Positions 1 through 5,772 are shown, counted from the first letter of the stretch. The stretch: 6,513 bases of DNA from Bacteriovoracaceae bacterium UBA2428 (GCA_002343545.1 DDRA01000091.1:1-6513); one strand, 5' to 3'. The notes: a model not told the origin generated them from the sequence alone. A program made the numbers and translations.

Positions 1-40
1 GTTATGAGCCCGACGAGCTACCAGGCTGCTCCATCCCGCG
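1..40 (-). tRNA. Initiator tRNA-fMet (CAT), 5' portion, cut by window start
   Basis: Read on the minus strand, bases 40 to 1 give the 5' part of an initiator methionine tRNA. The acceptor strand begins CGCGGGATGG, followed by a D-arm with the GAGC/GCTC stem and an AGCCTGGTA loop. Next comes the anticodon-stem strand ending in GGG, then loop CTCATAA with the CAT anticodon at 4-6. A 5'-terminal C and a run of G before the anticodon loop are initiator hallmarks: the C1:A72 mismatch (A72 is outside the window) and the three G:C pairs recognised in the P site. The match to the classical bacterial tRNA-fMet sequence is almost base for base. The variable loop, T-arm and 3' end lie beyond the window. 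It delivers formyl-methionine to start translation. A sigma70-like promoter sits just upstream. Confidence 0.95.
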
Positions 41-57
41 GTACCTGAGAGACGCTC

Positions 58-86
58 CTTATGCTGCGACTTTGAGGTCCTGTCAA
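58..86 (-). promoter_or_regulatory. Sigma70-type promoter of the tRNA-fMet gene
   Basis: On the minus strand a perfect -35 box, TTGACA (86-81), is followed by a 17-base spacer and a -10-like CATAAG (63-58). Transcription would start near position 51, leaving a leader of about ten bases before the mature tRNA end at 40. It is the best -35/-10 pair in the window, as expected for a stable-RNA gene. A second TTGACG lies a little further upstream (about 98-93). The bases after the -10 box are G/C-rich, a discriminator type often found at stringently controlled promoters; that last point is inference. Confidence 0.7.
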
Positions 87-143
87 GCGAGACGTCAAAA
101 CTCATTTCGCCTCCTCGGACGTGCTCGCGCGAGCCTAGCGCCG

Positions 144-172
144 TTTACGAATCGGCCGATCTTTCCTACCCC
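144..172 (+). promoter_or_regulatory. Weak candidate promoter for the Cys-repeat gene
   Basis: TTTACG (144-149) matches the -35 consensus at four of six positions. A 17-base spacer separates it from TACCCC (167-172), a poor -10 box that matches only the first TA. The box ends 7 bases before the ATG at 180, the same geometry as the boxes before several other genes here. Taken alone it would not be convincing; the spacing shared with neighbours is the reason to list it. Confidence 0.25.
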
Positions 173-179
173 TAAGGTC

Positions 180-563
180 ATGAGAAGAACTTTTTTCGCC
201 CTCGCCTTTCTCTTCGCCGGTTTCGCTGAAAATGGCGGCATGGCACACGCCTACGCGAGCTGCCGCGACTTGGCCGGCTCGAACCGCTCCTGCTTTCTCG
301 AGTTCGACGGCCCGATGCGTGGCCGCTGCGAAGTCTGTCGCGAAGGACAATCCTGTTTCCTGGCGTTGAACGGCCGCGACCGCGATCTCTGCCAAGCCTA
401 CGTCGAAGACAAAAGCTGTTTTCTCGCGCTGAACGGCACGGACCGCGCCTGGTGCGAAGTCTTGAAGGAAGGCAAAAGCTGCTTCTTCGCCTTCAACGGA
501 TCCGAACGCGAAGACTGCGAGCGCGGCTACTCCCCGTGGTCGCATGAGTTCTGGAGAAACTAG
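180..563 (+). CDS. Small exported protein built of four 21-residue Cys-rich repeats
   Basis: The 127-aa product starts with a signal-peptide-like segment: Arg-Arg at 2-3, hydrophobic TFFALAFLFAGF, and an Ala-rich site near HAYA/SC (residues 23-28). The rest is almost wholly four tandem 21-residue units starting at residues 37, 58, 79 and 100, consensus SCFLALNGxDRxxCEVxxEGK. Each unit has Cys at positions 2 and 14, giving a C-x11-C-x6/8-C rhythm. Unit 1 has an extra Cys (53), and a partial unit with SC (27-28) precedes it. The tail is short and aromatic, ending EFWRN. Cysteines this regular in an exported protein suggest disulfides or metal binding (inference). I do not recognise a named family, although DRxxC-type Cys repeats occur in small secreted bacterial proteins. 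ATG 180 is preferred over 72 because it places the signal peptide at the N-terminus; AAGG at 174-177 is too close to be a good ribosome site. Confidence 0.8.
   Translation: MRRTFFALAFLFAGFAENGGMAHAYASCRDLAGSNRSCFLEFDGPMRGRCEVCREGQSCFLALNGRDRDLCQAYVEDKSCFLALNGTDRAWCEVLKEGKSCFFAFNGSEREDCERGYSPWSHEFWRN
288..539 (+). repeat. Four in-frame 63-bp coding repeats
   Basis: The units are 288-350, 351-413, 414-476 and 477-539, each exactly 63 bases with no insertion or deletion. They are more alike in protein than in DNA: synonymous and some non-synonymous changes have accumulated, so the duplication looks old and kept by selection on the Cys, Asn-Gly and Asp-Arg positions. Units 2 and 3 are the most similar pair, both beginning SCFLALNG at the protein level. 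Confidence 0.85.
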
Positions 564-593
564 GCGTCGCTTCGCGGGCCGAGACGCGCGCGA

Positions 594-2027
594 TTATTCG
601 CGGTCGCAGCTTTGCCGAAGGGCGTGCGGAAGCGCGGGGGCGTAGAAGAGCGCGAGACGTGCGCGTTGCGAGGCCAAGAGCGGCGCGCCCAAAAGGCGAT
701 CGGGCCCGGACTCGAGCTGCTCGTGCCAAATGGCCCGGATCGTCCTTCCGATGGCCCGGCCGTCGCCCGTGATCCCGGCGATGCGCTCCAGATCGTCGGG
801 TTCGAGCGGCGCCGAAAAGGCCGCGCGGAGCCGAACGGGAAGCGGGCTCGAAGCCTCGAACTGCACGTTCGCGATGCGGTAGGTGTCGAGGAGCGTGACG
901 GGTTGGATGCGCAGCTTGAGGCCACGCTTCTTAAGCCCCGCCCAAAACACGGACTCGAGCTTGGCGCGGTTCGGGCGGTTGTCGTAGAGCCCCGCCGAGG
1001 TATAGCCCTCCGTCGAGACGAGATAACCCGAAAGCTTGCCGCGACGGGCGAGCGCGGCCATCTTGTCGAGCGAGGCCTCGTCGTCGCGACCGACGCAGAC
1101 GATATGATCGAGGCCGCAGACGCGGTCCGCCGCCGGCCGCGGAAAAGCGTGATCCAAATTACCGACCGAGCCGTAGCCGCGCCCCTTCAGGTCGGCGAGC
1201 ACGAAGTAGTCGTAGAAGGGGTGCGCGTGGGAATGCGCGAGCCAAGTGACGACGTCGCGCTCGGGCGGCCGCACCGCGACCGGCCCGCCGATCCACTCCG
1301 AGCGGAAGCCTTCGCGCTCGCCCATGTGGCGCACGAGATCCCAAACGCGGTCGAAGGTCGGAGTTTCTCCGGGCCCCGAGGACCGCACCGTCGCGACATC
1401 CTTCAGGATTCCGAGCGCGTCCGGGCCCTGCCCCGTAAGGGCCTTCGCGAAGCGTCGGAAGGGCTTGCGCTCGACCGAGTCCGCGAGCGGAACCCCACCG
1501 ACGCGGGCGAGCTCGGTCGCGTAGAGTCGCGCCGAGAGCTCGAGCGCGCGGTAGGCCTCGATGCGTTCGTGGTCGCTATCCGAACCGTAAAGCGCTTCCT
1601 TCGCTTGGTAGTCCGCGAGCTTCGCGGCAAAATCCTCGCCGGCCTTTTCGAGCGCGCGAGCCTCGCGCTCGTTCAACGGGGCGCCGCGCACGAGCTCATG
1701 CCCAAGGCAGTCCAAGTAACGCCGCGTCCAGTCCGCGACGTAAAGCAGTCGCGCCCGGCTCCAACGATCGTAGTCGTCCTGGAAGGCGACCCAATGCGCG
1801 TAGATATCGCGCGCGCGCTCCGGCGCGGAACCCAGGGCCGCCCGAAATTCCGTCGTGGAAGCCGTCCCCCGCAGCGCCAAAGCCCGCGCTCGCAACGTTT
1901 CCTCGCTCGCCGTGAGGCGCGCGTAGGGCGTCGGGGCGAGCGGCTCGCTTTGCGGGACGCGCGAAGGCGCGCTCGAGCAAGCCACCAAAGGCAGCGACAA
2001 GAGGCAAAGGGTCCATCGACGAGCCAT
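594..2027 (-). CDS. Lipoprotein with a possible divergent PlsC/LPLAT acyltransferase-like domain
   Basis: The 477-aa product starts MARRWTLCLLSLPLVAC, a lipoprotein signal peptide with lipobox LVAC and acylated Cys17; Ser-Ser at +2/+3 would suit outer-membrane sorting. Residues 40-175 are charged, Ala/Arg/Glu-rich and probably helical. Residues 255-385 hold motifs that echo glycerolipid acyltransferases in order: HSHAHPFYD (265-273) for motif I, VCVGRDD (310-316) for the Arg motif II, VSTEGYTSAG (337-346) for FPEGTRS, and IQPVTLL (374-380) for motif IV. The match is imperfect: His-Asp spacing is x3 or x5 instead of x4, and FPEG has become STEG. The fold assignment is therefore a hypothesis and catalysis is uncertain. 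The start at 2027 gives the signal peptide directly; the frame stays open upstream to 2144 but that part lacks export features. The gene converges on the Cys-repeat gene with 30 bases between stops, and diverges from the secreted protein at 2128. Confidence 0.75.
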   Translation of the reverse strand: MARRWTLCLLSLPLVACSSAPSRVPQSEPLAPTPYARLTASEETLRARALALRGTASTTEFRAALGSAPERARDIYAHWVAFQDDYDRWSRARLLYVADWTRRYLDCLGHELVRGAPLNEREARALEKAGEDFAAKLADYQAKEALYGSDSDHERIEAYRALELSARLYATELARVGGVPLADSVERKPFRRFAKALTGQGPDALGILKDVATVRSSGPGETPTFDRVWDLVRHMGEREGFRSEWIGGPVAVRPPERDVVTWLAHSHAHPFYDYFVLADLKGRGYGSVGNLDHAFPRPAADRVCGLDHIVCVGRDDEASLDKMAALARRGKLSGYLVSTEGYTSAGLYDNRPNRAKLESVFWAGLKKRGLKLRIQPVTLLDTYRIANVQFEASSPLPVRLRAAFSAPLEPDDLERIAGITGDGRAIGRTIRAIWHEQLESGPDRLLGAPLLASQRARLALFYAPALPHALRQSCDRE

Positions 2028-2033
2028 GACCCT

Positions 2034-2039
2034 ATTGTA
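2034..2039 (-). promoter_or_regulatory. -10 box (TACAAT) 6 nt before the lipoprotein ATG
   Basis: On the minus strand TACAAT, preceded by GC, matches the -10 consensus at five of six positions and stands out in very GC-rich DNA. Six bases (AGGGTC) separate it from the ATG at 2027, so transcription would begin at or next to the start codon. No convincing -35 box lies 16-18 bases further upstream. AGGG in the gap could resemble a Shine-Dalgarno core but is too close to the ATG to work normally. Confidence 0.55.
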
Positions 2040-2091
2040 GCGGAAAGCCGCGACCGCGCGGGGCCGGATCTCCGACGCCCCTCGTTGCGAC

Positions 2092-2120
2092 TTGACCCGA
2101 TCCGTGCGCTCCGCCACATT
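2092..2120 (+). promoter_or_regulatory. Candidate promoter of the secreted-protein gene
   Basis: TTGACC (2092-2097) matches the -35 consensus at five of six positions. Exactly 17 bases later comes CACATT (2115-2120), which matches the -10 consensus at three positions. The box ends 7 bases before the ATG at 2128, and the gap is a G followed by six C, with no Shine-Dalgarno sequence. Together with the minus-strand TACAAT at 2034-2039 it makes the 100-bp spacer a divergent promoter region. Confidence 0.45.
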
Positions 2121-2127
2121 GCCCCCC

Positions 2128-2916
2128 ATGCCGACCCGCTTCACGTCCGTCCTAGTGGCCCTTGGGTTTGGGTTCGCCGCACCGAAGGCTTGGGCCCAAG
2201 CCTGGGCCTACCGCGACCAAGGCCACTTTCACCTGGCCTCGTACCTCGTCGATCCCGACGACTTGCGCGGGATCCTCGAGGACTTCGGCCGGCGCGCGCA
2301 CGGCCGCGCCTATCGCGACGCGGGCGACCGCAACGACTGGTTCCACGGCCACTTTCTCTACGCCGAAAGCGCTAAGCCCGACGCCCGCGGCATGATGAAG
2401 CCGTACGCGATCCTGTACCATACGCAGGAAGAAGCCTCGCGCTTCCACCGCGAGACCCCGGGCGGCCGCTACGACTACCTCGACCGCGCGACGCGCAACT
2501 GGGTGCAATTCCTCGAGACGGACGGGGAGCGGCTGCGCTCCGGCACCATCCTCAACGCTTTCGGCCTCATGTTTGATTTCCTGCCCGATACGCCCGCCTA
2601 CCGCCGCGGCCTCGAAGCCACGCGCTCGCACTACACCGTTTTCGCGGAACAACTCGATTGGCGAAAGTTTCCGGTCTCCCACCGCGAGCGCGCGATCGGC
2701 ATGCGGCAGTTCGACTTCGACGCGGTCGAGTGCGGATCGGCGCCCGTTCCGGATTTCGTTTCGCTCATCGGATACCTCGAGCTCCGCCTGCCGAGCGCGC
2801 CTCGCCTCTGCGTGCGGGCGACCGCGACGACGGCCTACCTCCCGATCGAATCCGCGCAAGGGCTCGAGTGCACGCTCGCGAACGACGCGCGCCTCGAAGG
2901 TCCGCCCTCGTTCTGA
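2128..2916 (+). CDS. Secreted protein of unknown family, 262 aa
   Basis: Residues 1-23 form a clear signal peptide: MPTR, a hydrophobic FTSVLVALGFGFAAP core, and AWA before a predicted cut at 23/24. The mature part is soluble-looking, rich in aromatic and His residues early on (GHFHLASYL, DWFHGHFLYAE) and has no further membrane segment. It has three cysteines (202, 228, 248), all in the last quarter, so a disulfide there is possible. I recognise no catalytic motif or family. ATG 2128 is chosen because it gives the signal peptide; the frame stays open back to 2092, but those 12 residues are polar and overlap the probable -35 box. The gene is divergent from the lipoprotein gene, which may share the regulatory spacer, and its stop lies 4 bases from the stop of the convergent yjbQ-family gene, with no room for a separate terminator. 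Confidence 0.8.
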   Translation: MPTRFTSVLVALGFGFAAPKAWAQAWAYRDQGHFHLASYLVDPDDLRGILEDFGRRAHGRAYRDAGDRNDWFHGHFLYAESAKPDARGMMKPYAILYHTQEEASRFHRETPGGRYDYLDRATRNWVQFLETDGERLRSGTILNAFGLMFDFLPDTPAYRRGLEATRSHYTVFAEQLDWRKFPVSHRERAIGMRQFDFDAVECGSAPVPDFVSLIGYLELRLPSAPRLCVRATATTAYLPIESAQGLECTLANDARLEGPPSF

Positions 2917-2920
2917 GTCC

Positions 2921-3334
2921 CTAGGTCCCGAGCACCTTCACGATGACGCGTTTACGGCGGGTGCCGTCCCACTCGCCGTAGAAGACCTGTTCCCACGGGC
3001 CCAGGTCGAGTTCACCGCGCGTGATCGGAATCATGCACTGGTGGCCGCAGAGGATGCGCTTGAGGTGCGCGTCGCCGTTGTCCTCGCCCGTTTGGTGATG
3101 GTGGTAGTTCGGGTTCTCGGGCGCGACCTTCTCGAGCCAATCCAGGATATCTTGGTGGAGGCCCGACTCGAGGTCGTTCACGAAGATGCTCGACGTGATG
3201 TGCATGGCGGAGACGAGGCAAAACCCCTCTTGGATGCCCGAGCGCGAAACGAGGTCGCGGACCTGAGGGGTGATATGGACGATTTCTTTCTTCCGTTTGG
3301 TTTCGAACCAAAGGTAATCGGTGAACGCTTTCAT
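2921..3334 (-). CDS. YjbQ/UPF0047 family protein
   Basis: The 137-aa length is typical of the small single-domain YjbQ (UPF0047) family. Family landmarks are visible in order: [11 protein letters not shown] (44-54) around the conserved His45, [10 protein letters not shown] (83-92) with the acidic-Asn and His90 cluster, [23 protein letters not shown] (102-124, key residues Gly112, Trp114, Gln116, Glu121, Asp123), and a C-terminal [10 protein letters not shown] strand. A His triplet (78-80) precedes the central motif. Known members form small homo-oligomers, and E. coli YjbQ has been reported to have weak thiamine-phosphate-synthase activity, but the physiological role is unsettled. ATG 3334 gives the normal N-terminus; the frame is open far upstream, antisense-like in composition, and runs out of phase through the envelope-protein gene, so it was not extended. 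The gene lies 41 bases downstream of that gene and has its own TACAAT box. Confidence 0.93.
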   Translation of the reverse strand: MKAFTDYLWFETKRKKEIVHITPQVRDLVSRSGIQEGFCLVSAMHITSSIFVNDLESGLHQDILDWLEKVAPENPNYHHHQTGEDNGDAHLKRILCGHQCMIPITRGELDLGPWEQVFYGEWDGTRRKRVIVKVLGT

Positions 3335-3340
3335 CTCGTT

Positions 3341-3346
3341 ATTGTA
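3341..3346 (-). promoter_or_regulatory. Extended -10 box (TGC-TACAAT) 6 nt before the yjbQ-family ATG
   Basis: On the minus strand TGCTACAAT includes the TGn extension known to relieve the need for a good -35 box. A 17-base spacer upstream leads to GCGACG (3369-3364), which keeps only the GAC core. The gap to the ATG is six bases (AACGAG), identical in length to the gap before the lipoprotein gene. The box lies in the 41-bp space after the envelope-protein gene, so the yjbQ-family gene can probably be transcribed independently. Confidence 0.6.
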
Positions 3347-3375
3347 GCAGTCGCGGAGCCGGACGTCGCGCGATT

Positions 3376-4392
3376 CTAAATGCCGAAAGCGACGCCGAGG
3401 CCAATACCCAGCACGTGCTGCAGGCGATCGGCCGGCGCGTCGACGGTGAAGCCCGTGCCCGTGCCGCTGCCCATGTCGATCGTCATCTTGTAGAGCAGGT
3501 GAACGCTCATGAAGAGGTTCTCCTCGAGCTTGAACTCGTAGCGGGGCGCGAGCTTGAGCGCGAAGGCCATGTCGGTCGTCGCGTTCGAGTTGAGCAGGCC
3601 GCCCGTCGCGACGTCGAAAGAATCGATGCCCGTGCGGTCGAACTCGACGCCGACGCCCGCTTCGCCCGCGAAAGCCCCCGAGCGGTACTCGAGCAGCGCG
3701 TGCGGAAGGAACTTGTTCGTGCCGCGGCTCGAGCGCGTGAGCGCGTCCGTGGCCGATTCGCGGAAGTATTGGTAGTCGAGACCGCCGCCGAGTCGCCAGC
3801 GCTCGGAAAGCGCGAACGCGAGGTTCGCGCCCAACCCGAAGCCCGACGCCATTTCGCGCGAAAGCTCGTTCGCGTACTCGAGACGCAAACCCATCCGGAC
3901 GCCCTCGCTCGACGAAGCCGGCTTCTTGCCGCCCTTGCCCACGATCGGCTTCATACCGGCCGGCGCCCGTTCGATGGGGCGGCCTTCCGCGGGGCGGCCC
4001 TCCGCGGGGGCACCTTCGGAGGCGGGAACACGACCCGCGTCCGCGTTCGTTTCGGCCACCTCGGTCGACACCTCGACGGGACGACGCGGCTGCGAGAACG
4101 AGGTGTGCATGACCGGGATCCAGCCTTCGCGACCCGAGGGGGTGCGAACCTTCGCCCAGGACCGCGTCGTCGAGTAGGTCAGGATCTCGAGCTCCACGCC
4201 CGGCTCGACTTCGGCGATGGGCGAGCCGAACTTCGCGTTCGGCTCGGTCCAAATTCGGGTGGGCTTCGTCGAGAAGCCTTGGGCGTTAAAGTCTTTCGGG
4301 TTCGCGGCTTGCGCCGTGAAGCCCGCGACGAGACCGATCCCGAGGAGCCAAGCCAGGAAGGCGGATTTCGCGGCAACGTCTCGACGCATCAT
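3376..4392 (-). CDS. Envelope protein: signal peptide, bacterial SH3 domain, linker, probable outer-membrane beta-barrel
   Basis: The 338-aa product has an N-terminal signal peptide (MMRRD, hydrophobic core 11-25, TAQA/A near 27-30). Residues about 44-97 look like a bacterial SH3 (SH3_3) domain: [40 protein letters not shown]. Such domains often bind peptidoglycan or cell-wall peptides. A low-complexity linker (103-163) contains [10 protein letters not shown] repeats. Residues 165-338 show alternating-polarity strands with Gly and aromatic residues ([78 protein letters not shown]), about eight in number, suggesting a small OmpA/OmpW-like barrel. The C-terminal residue is Ile instead of the usual Phe/Tyr, although Phe336 is close. 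ATG codons at 4392 and 4389 are adjacent and either could be used. A role tying the outer membrane to the wall is inference. Confidence 0.82.
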   Translation of the reverse strand: MMRRDVAAKSAFLAWLLGIGLVAGFTAQAANPKDFNAQGFSTKPTRIWTEPNAKFGSPIAEVEPGVELEILTYSTTRSWAKVRTPSGREGWIPVMHTSFSQPRRPVEVSTEVAETNADAGRVPASEGAPAEGRPAEGRPIERAPAGMKPIVGKGGKKPASSSEGVRMGLRLEYANELSREMASGFGLGANLAFALSERWRLGGGLDYQYFRESATDALTRSSRGTNKFLPHALLEYRSGAFAGEAGVGVEFDRTGIDSFDVATGGLLNSNATTDMAFALKLAPRYEFKLEENLFMSVHLLYKMTIDMGSGTGTGFTVDAPADRLQHVLGIGLGVAFGI

Positions 4393-4401
4393 AACCGCTC
4401 C

Positions 4402-4407
4402 AGTGTA
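4402..4407 (-). promoter_or_regulatory. -10-like box (TACACT) upstream of the envelope-protein gene
   Basis: On the minus strand GC-TACACT resembles the GC-TACAAT boxes of the other two minus-strand genes and matches the -10 consensus at four of six positions. It ends 9 bases before the first ATG and 12 before the second (ATGATG, 4392-4387), so a transcript would have almost no leader. GGAG occurs within the gap, but it would lie at or upstream of the expected start of transcription. No -35 box is evident. Confidence 0.4.
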
Positions 4408-4444
4408 GCCGCCGCGTCCCCGCTTTCGGAGCTAAAGCTTTGAC

Positions 4445-4486
4445 GGGCACCCGGCTAGGGGCACCCGGCGAGGGGCGCCCGGCGAG
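4445..4486. repeat. Three direct 14-bp tandem repeats
   Basis: Three head-to-tail units lie at 4445-4458, 4459-4472 and 4473-4486. The consensus is GGGCACCCGGCGAG: unit 1 has T in place of G at position 12, and unit 3 has G in place of A at position 5. A fourth copy starts (GGGC) and then breaks into the palindrome. The array sits between the divergent envelope-protein and serB genes, so it could be a set of binding sites or a slippage-prone tract; the sequence does not decide. Confidence 0.85.
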
Positions 4487-4498
4487 GGGCCCCTCGCC
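4481..4498. repeat. Perfect 18-bp palindrome at the end of the tandem array
   Basis: GGCGAGGGGCCCCTCGCC is identical to its reverse complement. It overlaps the end of the third 14-bp unit and is followed on the plus strand by AAAAA (4499-4503). As RNA it could form a 7-bp GC stem with a four-base loop. On neither strand is the stem followed by a T run, so a standard intrinsic terminator is unlikely. A dimeric-protein operator or a leader hairpin for serB is possible (inference). Confidence 0.75.
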
Positions 4499-4572
4499 AA
4501 AAATGGGACAGAACGAAAGGTCTCCGGAGCCGCCTTCCCCCGGAAGCGTCGGGGATCTAAGCTAGAAACTCC

Positions 4573-5772
4573 ATGGCAAGCTCTCCGCGCGAAGACCGAC
4601 TCATCCTTCACATCACCGGCATGGACCGCCCCGGGGTCACCTCGACGGTGACTTCGATCTTGGCCCGTGAAGGCGCCCGCTTGCTCGACCTCGGGCAGTC
4701 CGTGCTCCTCGGTTACCTCAACCTTTCGCTCGTCGTCGAAGTTCCGCCGGGATCGGACGCGCTCCGTCAGACGCTCTTCGCCGTCGCGGACTTGGGCCTG
4801 CGTTTCGAGGTCGAGCCCTTCGGCAAACGCACGCGCTCCCACACGAGCAACGCCTCGGGCGGACTGAGCGTTTTGCTCCTCGGCGAACTGACCCAGGGCC
4901 ACGTCGTCGCCGCGGCGACCGGCCTCATGGCCGAAAAGGGCCTCAACATCCTGGAGCTCAAGACCCTCGCGGGCCAAGAGATCCACGGCCTCGAACTTCT
5001 CGCTGAGCTCCCGGCGGGCGCCGAAGCCCGAGATCCGAACTATTTCTCCACCCTACGCTCGAACTTCCTCGATCTCGCCACGAAATACAGCGCCGACGTC
5101 GCGCTCCAACGCGACGACATCTACCGCCGCAACAAGCGCCTCGTCTGCATGGACGTCGACTCGACCTTCATCCAGATGGAAGTCATCGACGAGCTCGCCA
5201 AGCTCGCCGGCGCGGGCGAAAAGGTCGCCGCGATCACGGAGCGCGCCATGCGCGGCGAGCTCGACTTCCGCCAGGCGCTCCACGAGCGCGTGGCCTCGCT
5301 CAAGGGCCTCCCCTTCGAGAAGGCCAAGGGCCTGCTCGAGAAAGTTCCCCTCACGCCGGGCGCCGAAACGCTCGTGCGCACGCTCAAGGACCTCGGTTTC
5401 CACGTGGGCCTCGTGAGCGGGGGCTTCGACTTCTTCGTGGACGAGCTCAAGCGCCGCTTCGGCCTGGACTTCGCCTTCGCCAACCAACTCGAAGTCCGCG
5501 ACGGCCTGCTCACGGGCAAAGTCTCGGGCAGCATCGTCGACGCCGAACGCAAAGCCCAACTCCTGCGCGACATGGCGCAGGTCTACCGCTGCCGCCTCGA
5601 GCAAACCGTCGCGATCGGCGACGGCGCGAACGACCGCCTCATGCTCCAGGAAGCGGGCCTCGGCATCGCCTTCCACGCCAAGCCCAAATTGCAAGAGGTC
5701 GCCCACGCGAGCTTCAACCGCAACTGGCTCGATTCGGTGCTCTACCTTATGGGCCTACACCACGCGGGCTAA
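4573..5772 (+). CDS. serB: Phosphoserine phosphatase with two N-terminal ACT domains
   Basis: The 399-aa enzyme hydrolyses O-phosphoserine to serine, the last step of the phosphorylated serine pathway, in the cytoplasm. ACT domain 1 spans about 9-85, with the GMDRPGVT ligand-loop motif at 16-23. ACT domain 2 spans about 97-175 (LTQGHV at 106-111). The HAD phosphatase domain, about 189-395, shows motif I DVDST (194-198; Asp194 nucleophile, Asp196 acid/base), motif II Ser282 in VSGGFDFF, Lys327, and the Mg-binding motif GDGAND (349-354). Length and layout resemble the two-ACT SerB2 of mycobacteria; in that family the ACT domains mediate oligomerisation and amino-acid feedback, so serine control is likely here by analogy. 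All catalytic motifs are intact. ATG 4573 starts just before the ACT fold; no Shine-Dalgarno sequence is visible. The antiporter gene follows 9 bases after the stop. Confidence 0.97.
   Translation: MASSPREDRLILHITGMDRPGVTSTVTSILAREGARLLDLGQSVLLGYLNLSLVVEVPPGSDALRQTLFAVADLGLRFEVEPFGKRTRSHTSNASGGLSVLLLGELTQGHVVAAATGLMAEKGLNILELKTLAGQEIHGLELLAELPAGAEARDPNYFSTLRSNFLDLATKYSADVALQRDDIYRRNKRLVCMDVDSTFIQMEVIDELAKLAGAGEKVAAITERAMRGELDFRQALHERVASLKGLPFEKAKGLLEKVPLTPGAETLVRTLKDLGFHVGLVSGGFDFFVDELKRRFGLDFAFANQLEVRDGLLTGKVSGSIVDAERKAQLLRDMAQVYRCRLEQTVAIGDGANDRLMLQEAGLGIAFHAKPKLQEVAHASFNRNWLDSVLYLMGLHHAG

Larger units (their letters stand above)
4393..4572. other. 180-bp divergent intergenic region
   Basis: Besides the TACACT box, the tandem array and the palindrome, this spacer contains an AT-richer patch with AAAGCTTT (4435-4442), an 8-bp palindrome CTCCGGAG (4522-4529) and a small hairpin CTTCC-CCC-GGAAG (4534-4546). 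Upstream of serB, TAAGCT (4558-4563) and TAGAAA (4563-4568) are possible weak -10 boxes, with 9 or 4 bases to the ATG. I see no recognised riboswitch, and no Shine-Dalgarno sequence directly before serB. Confidence 0.5.

Noticed and set aside
1..40. tRNA gene as an integration site of a mobile element
   Set aside because: Integration normally uses the 3' half of a tRNA gene, which is outside the window, and no integrase or repeated tRNA fragment is visible.
72..179. Upstream start at 72 for the Cys-repeat gene
   Set aside because: It would put 36 polar residues before a clean signal peptide and would overlap the tRNA promoter region.
564..593. GCGTC...GACGC inverted repeat between convergent stops as a terminator
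   Set aside because: The stem is only 5 bp with a 14-base loop and no T run on either side; such pairings are expected by chance in GC-rich DNA.
2028..2144. Upstream start at 2144 for the lipoprotein gene
   Set aside because: It would bury the lipoprotein signal peptide 39 residues inside the protein and would overlap the opposite gene's start.
612..2375. Long plus-strand open frame of 587 codons opposite the lipoprotein gene
   Set aside because: It lies antisense to the lipoprotein gene and then overlaps the secreted-protein gene in another frame. Its product is a low-complexity Arg/Pro/Ala-rich string with no domain, typical of a shadow frame in GC-rich DNA. The minus-strand frame has a lipobox and a promoter box.
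3335..4252. N-terminal extension of the yjbQ-family frame to 443 residues
   Set aside because: The extension is out of phase with the envelope-protein gene on the same strand, is Arg-rich without motifs, and would greatly exceed the family length. The family N-terminus begins at the ATG at 3334, right after a -10 box.
3415..4443. Plus-strand 342-codon frame opposite the envelope-protein gene
   Set aside because: It is antisense to a gene with a clear signal peptide and SH3 domain, and its product is a Val/Arg/Glu-rich string without recognisable domains.
4481..4503. Palindrome plus A run as a rho-independent terminator
   Set aside because: On the plus strand the run after the stem is A, not T. 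On the minus strand the T run comes before the stem. Both flanking genes point away from it, so a terminator is not expected.
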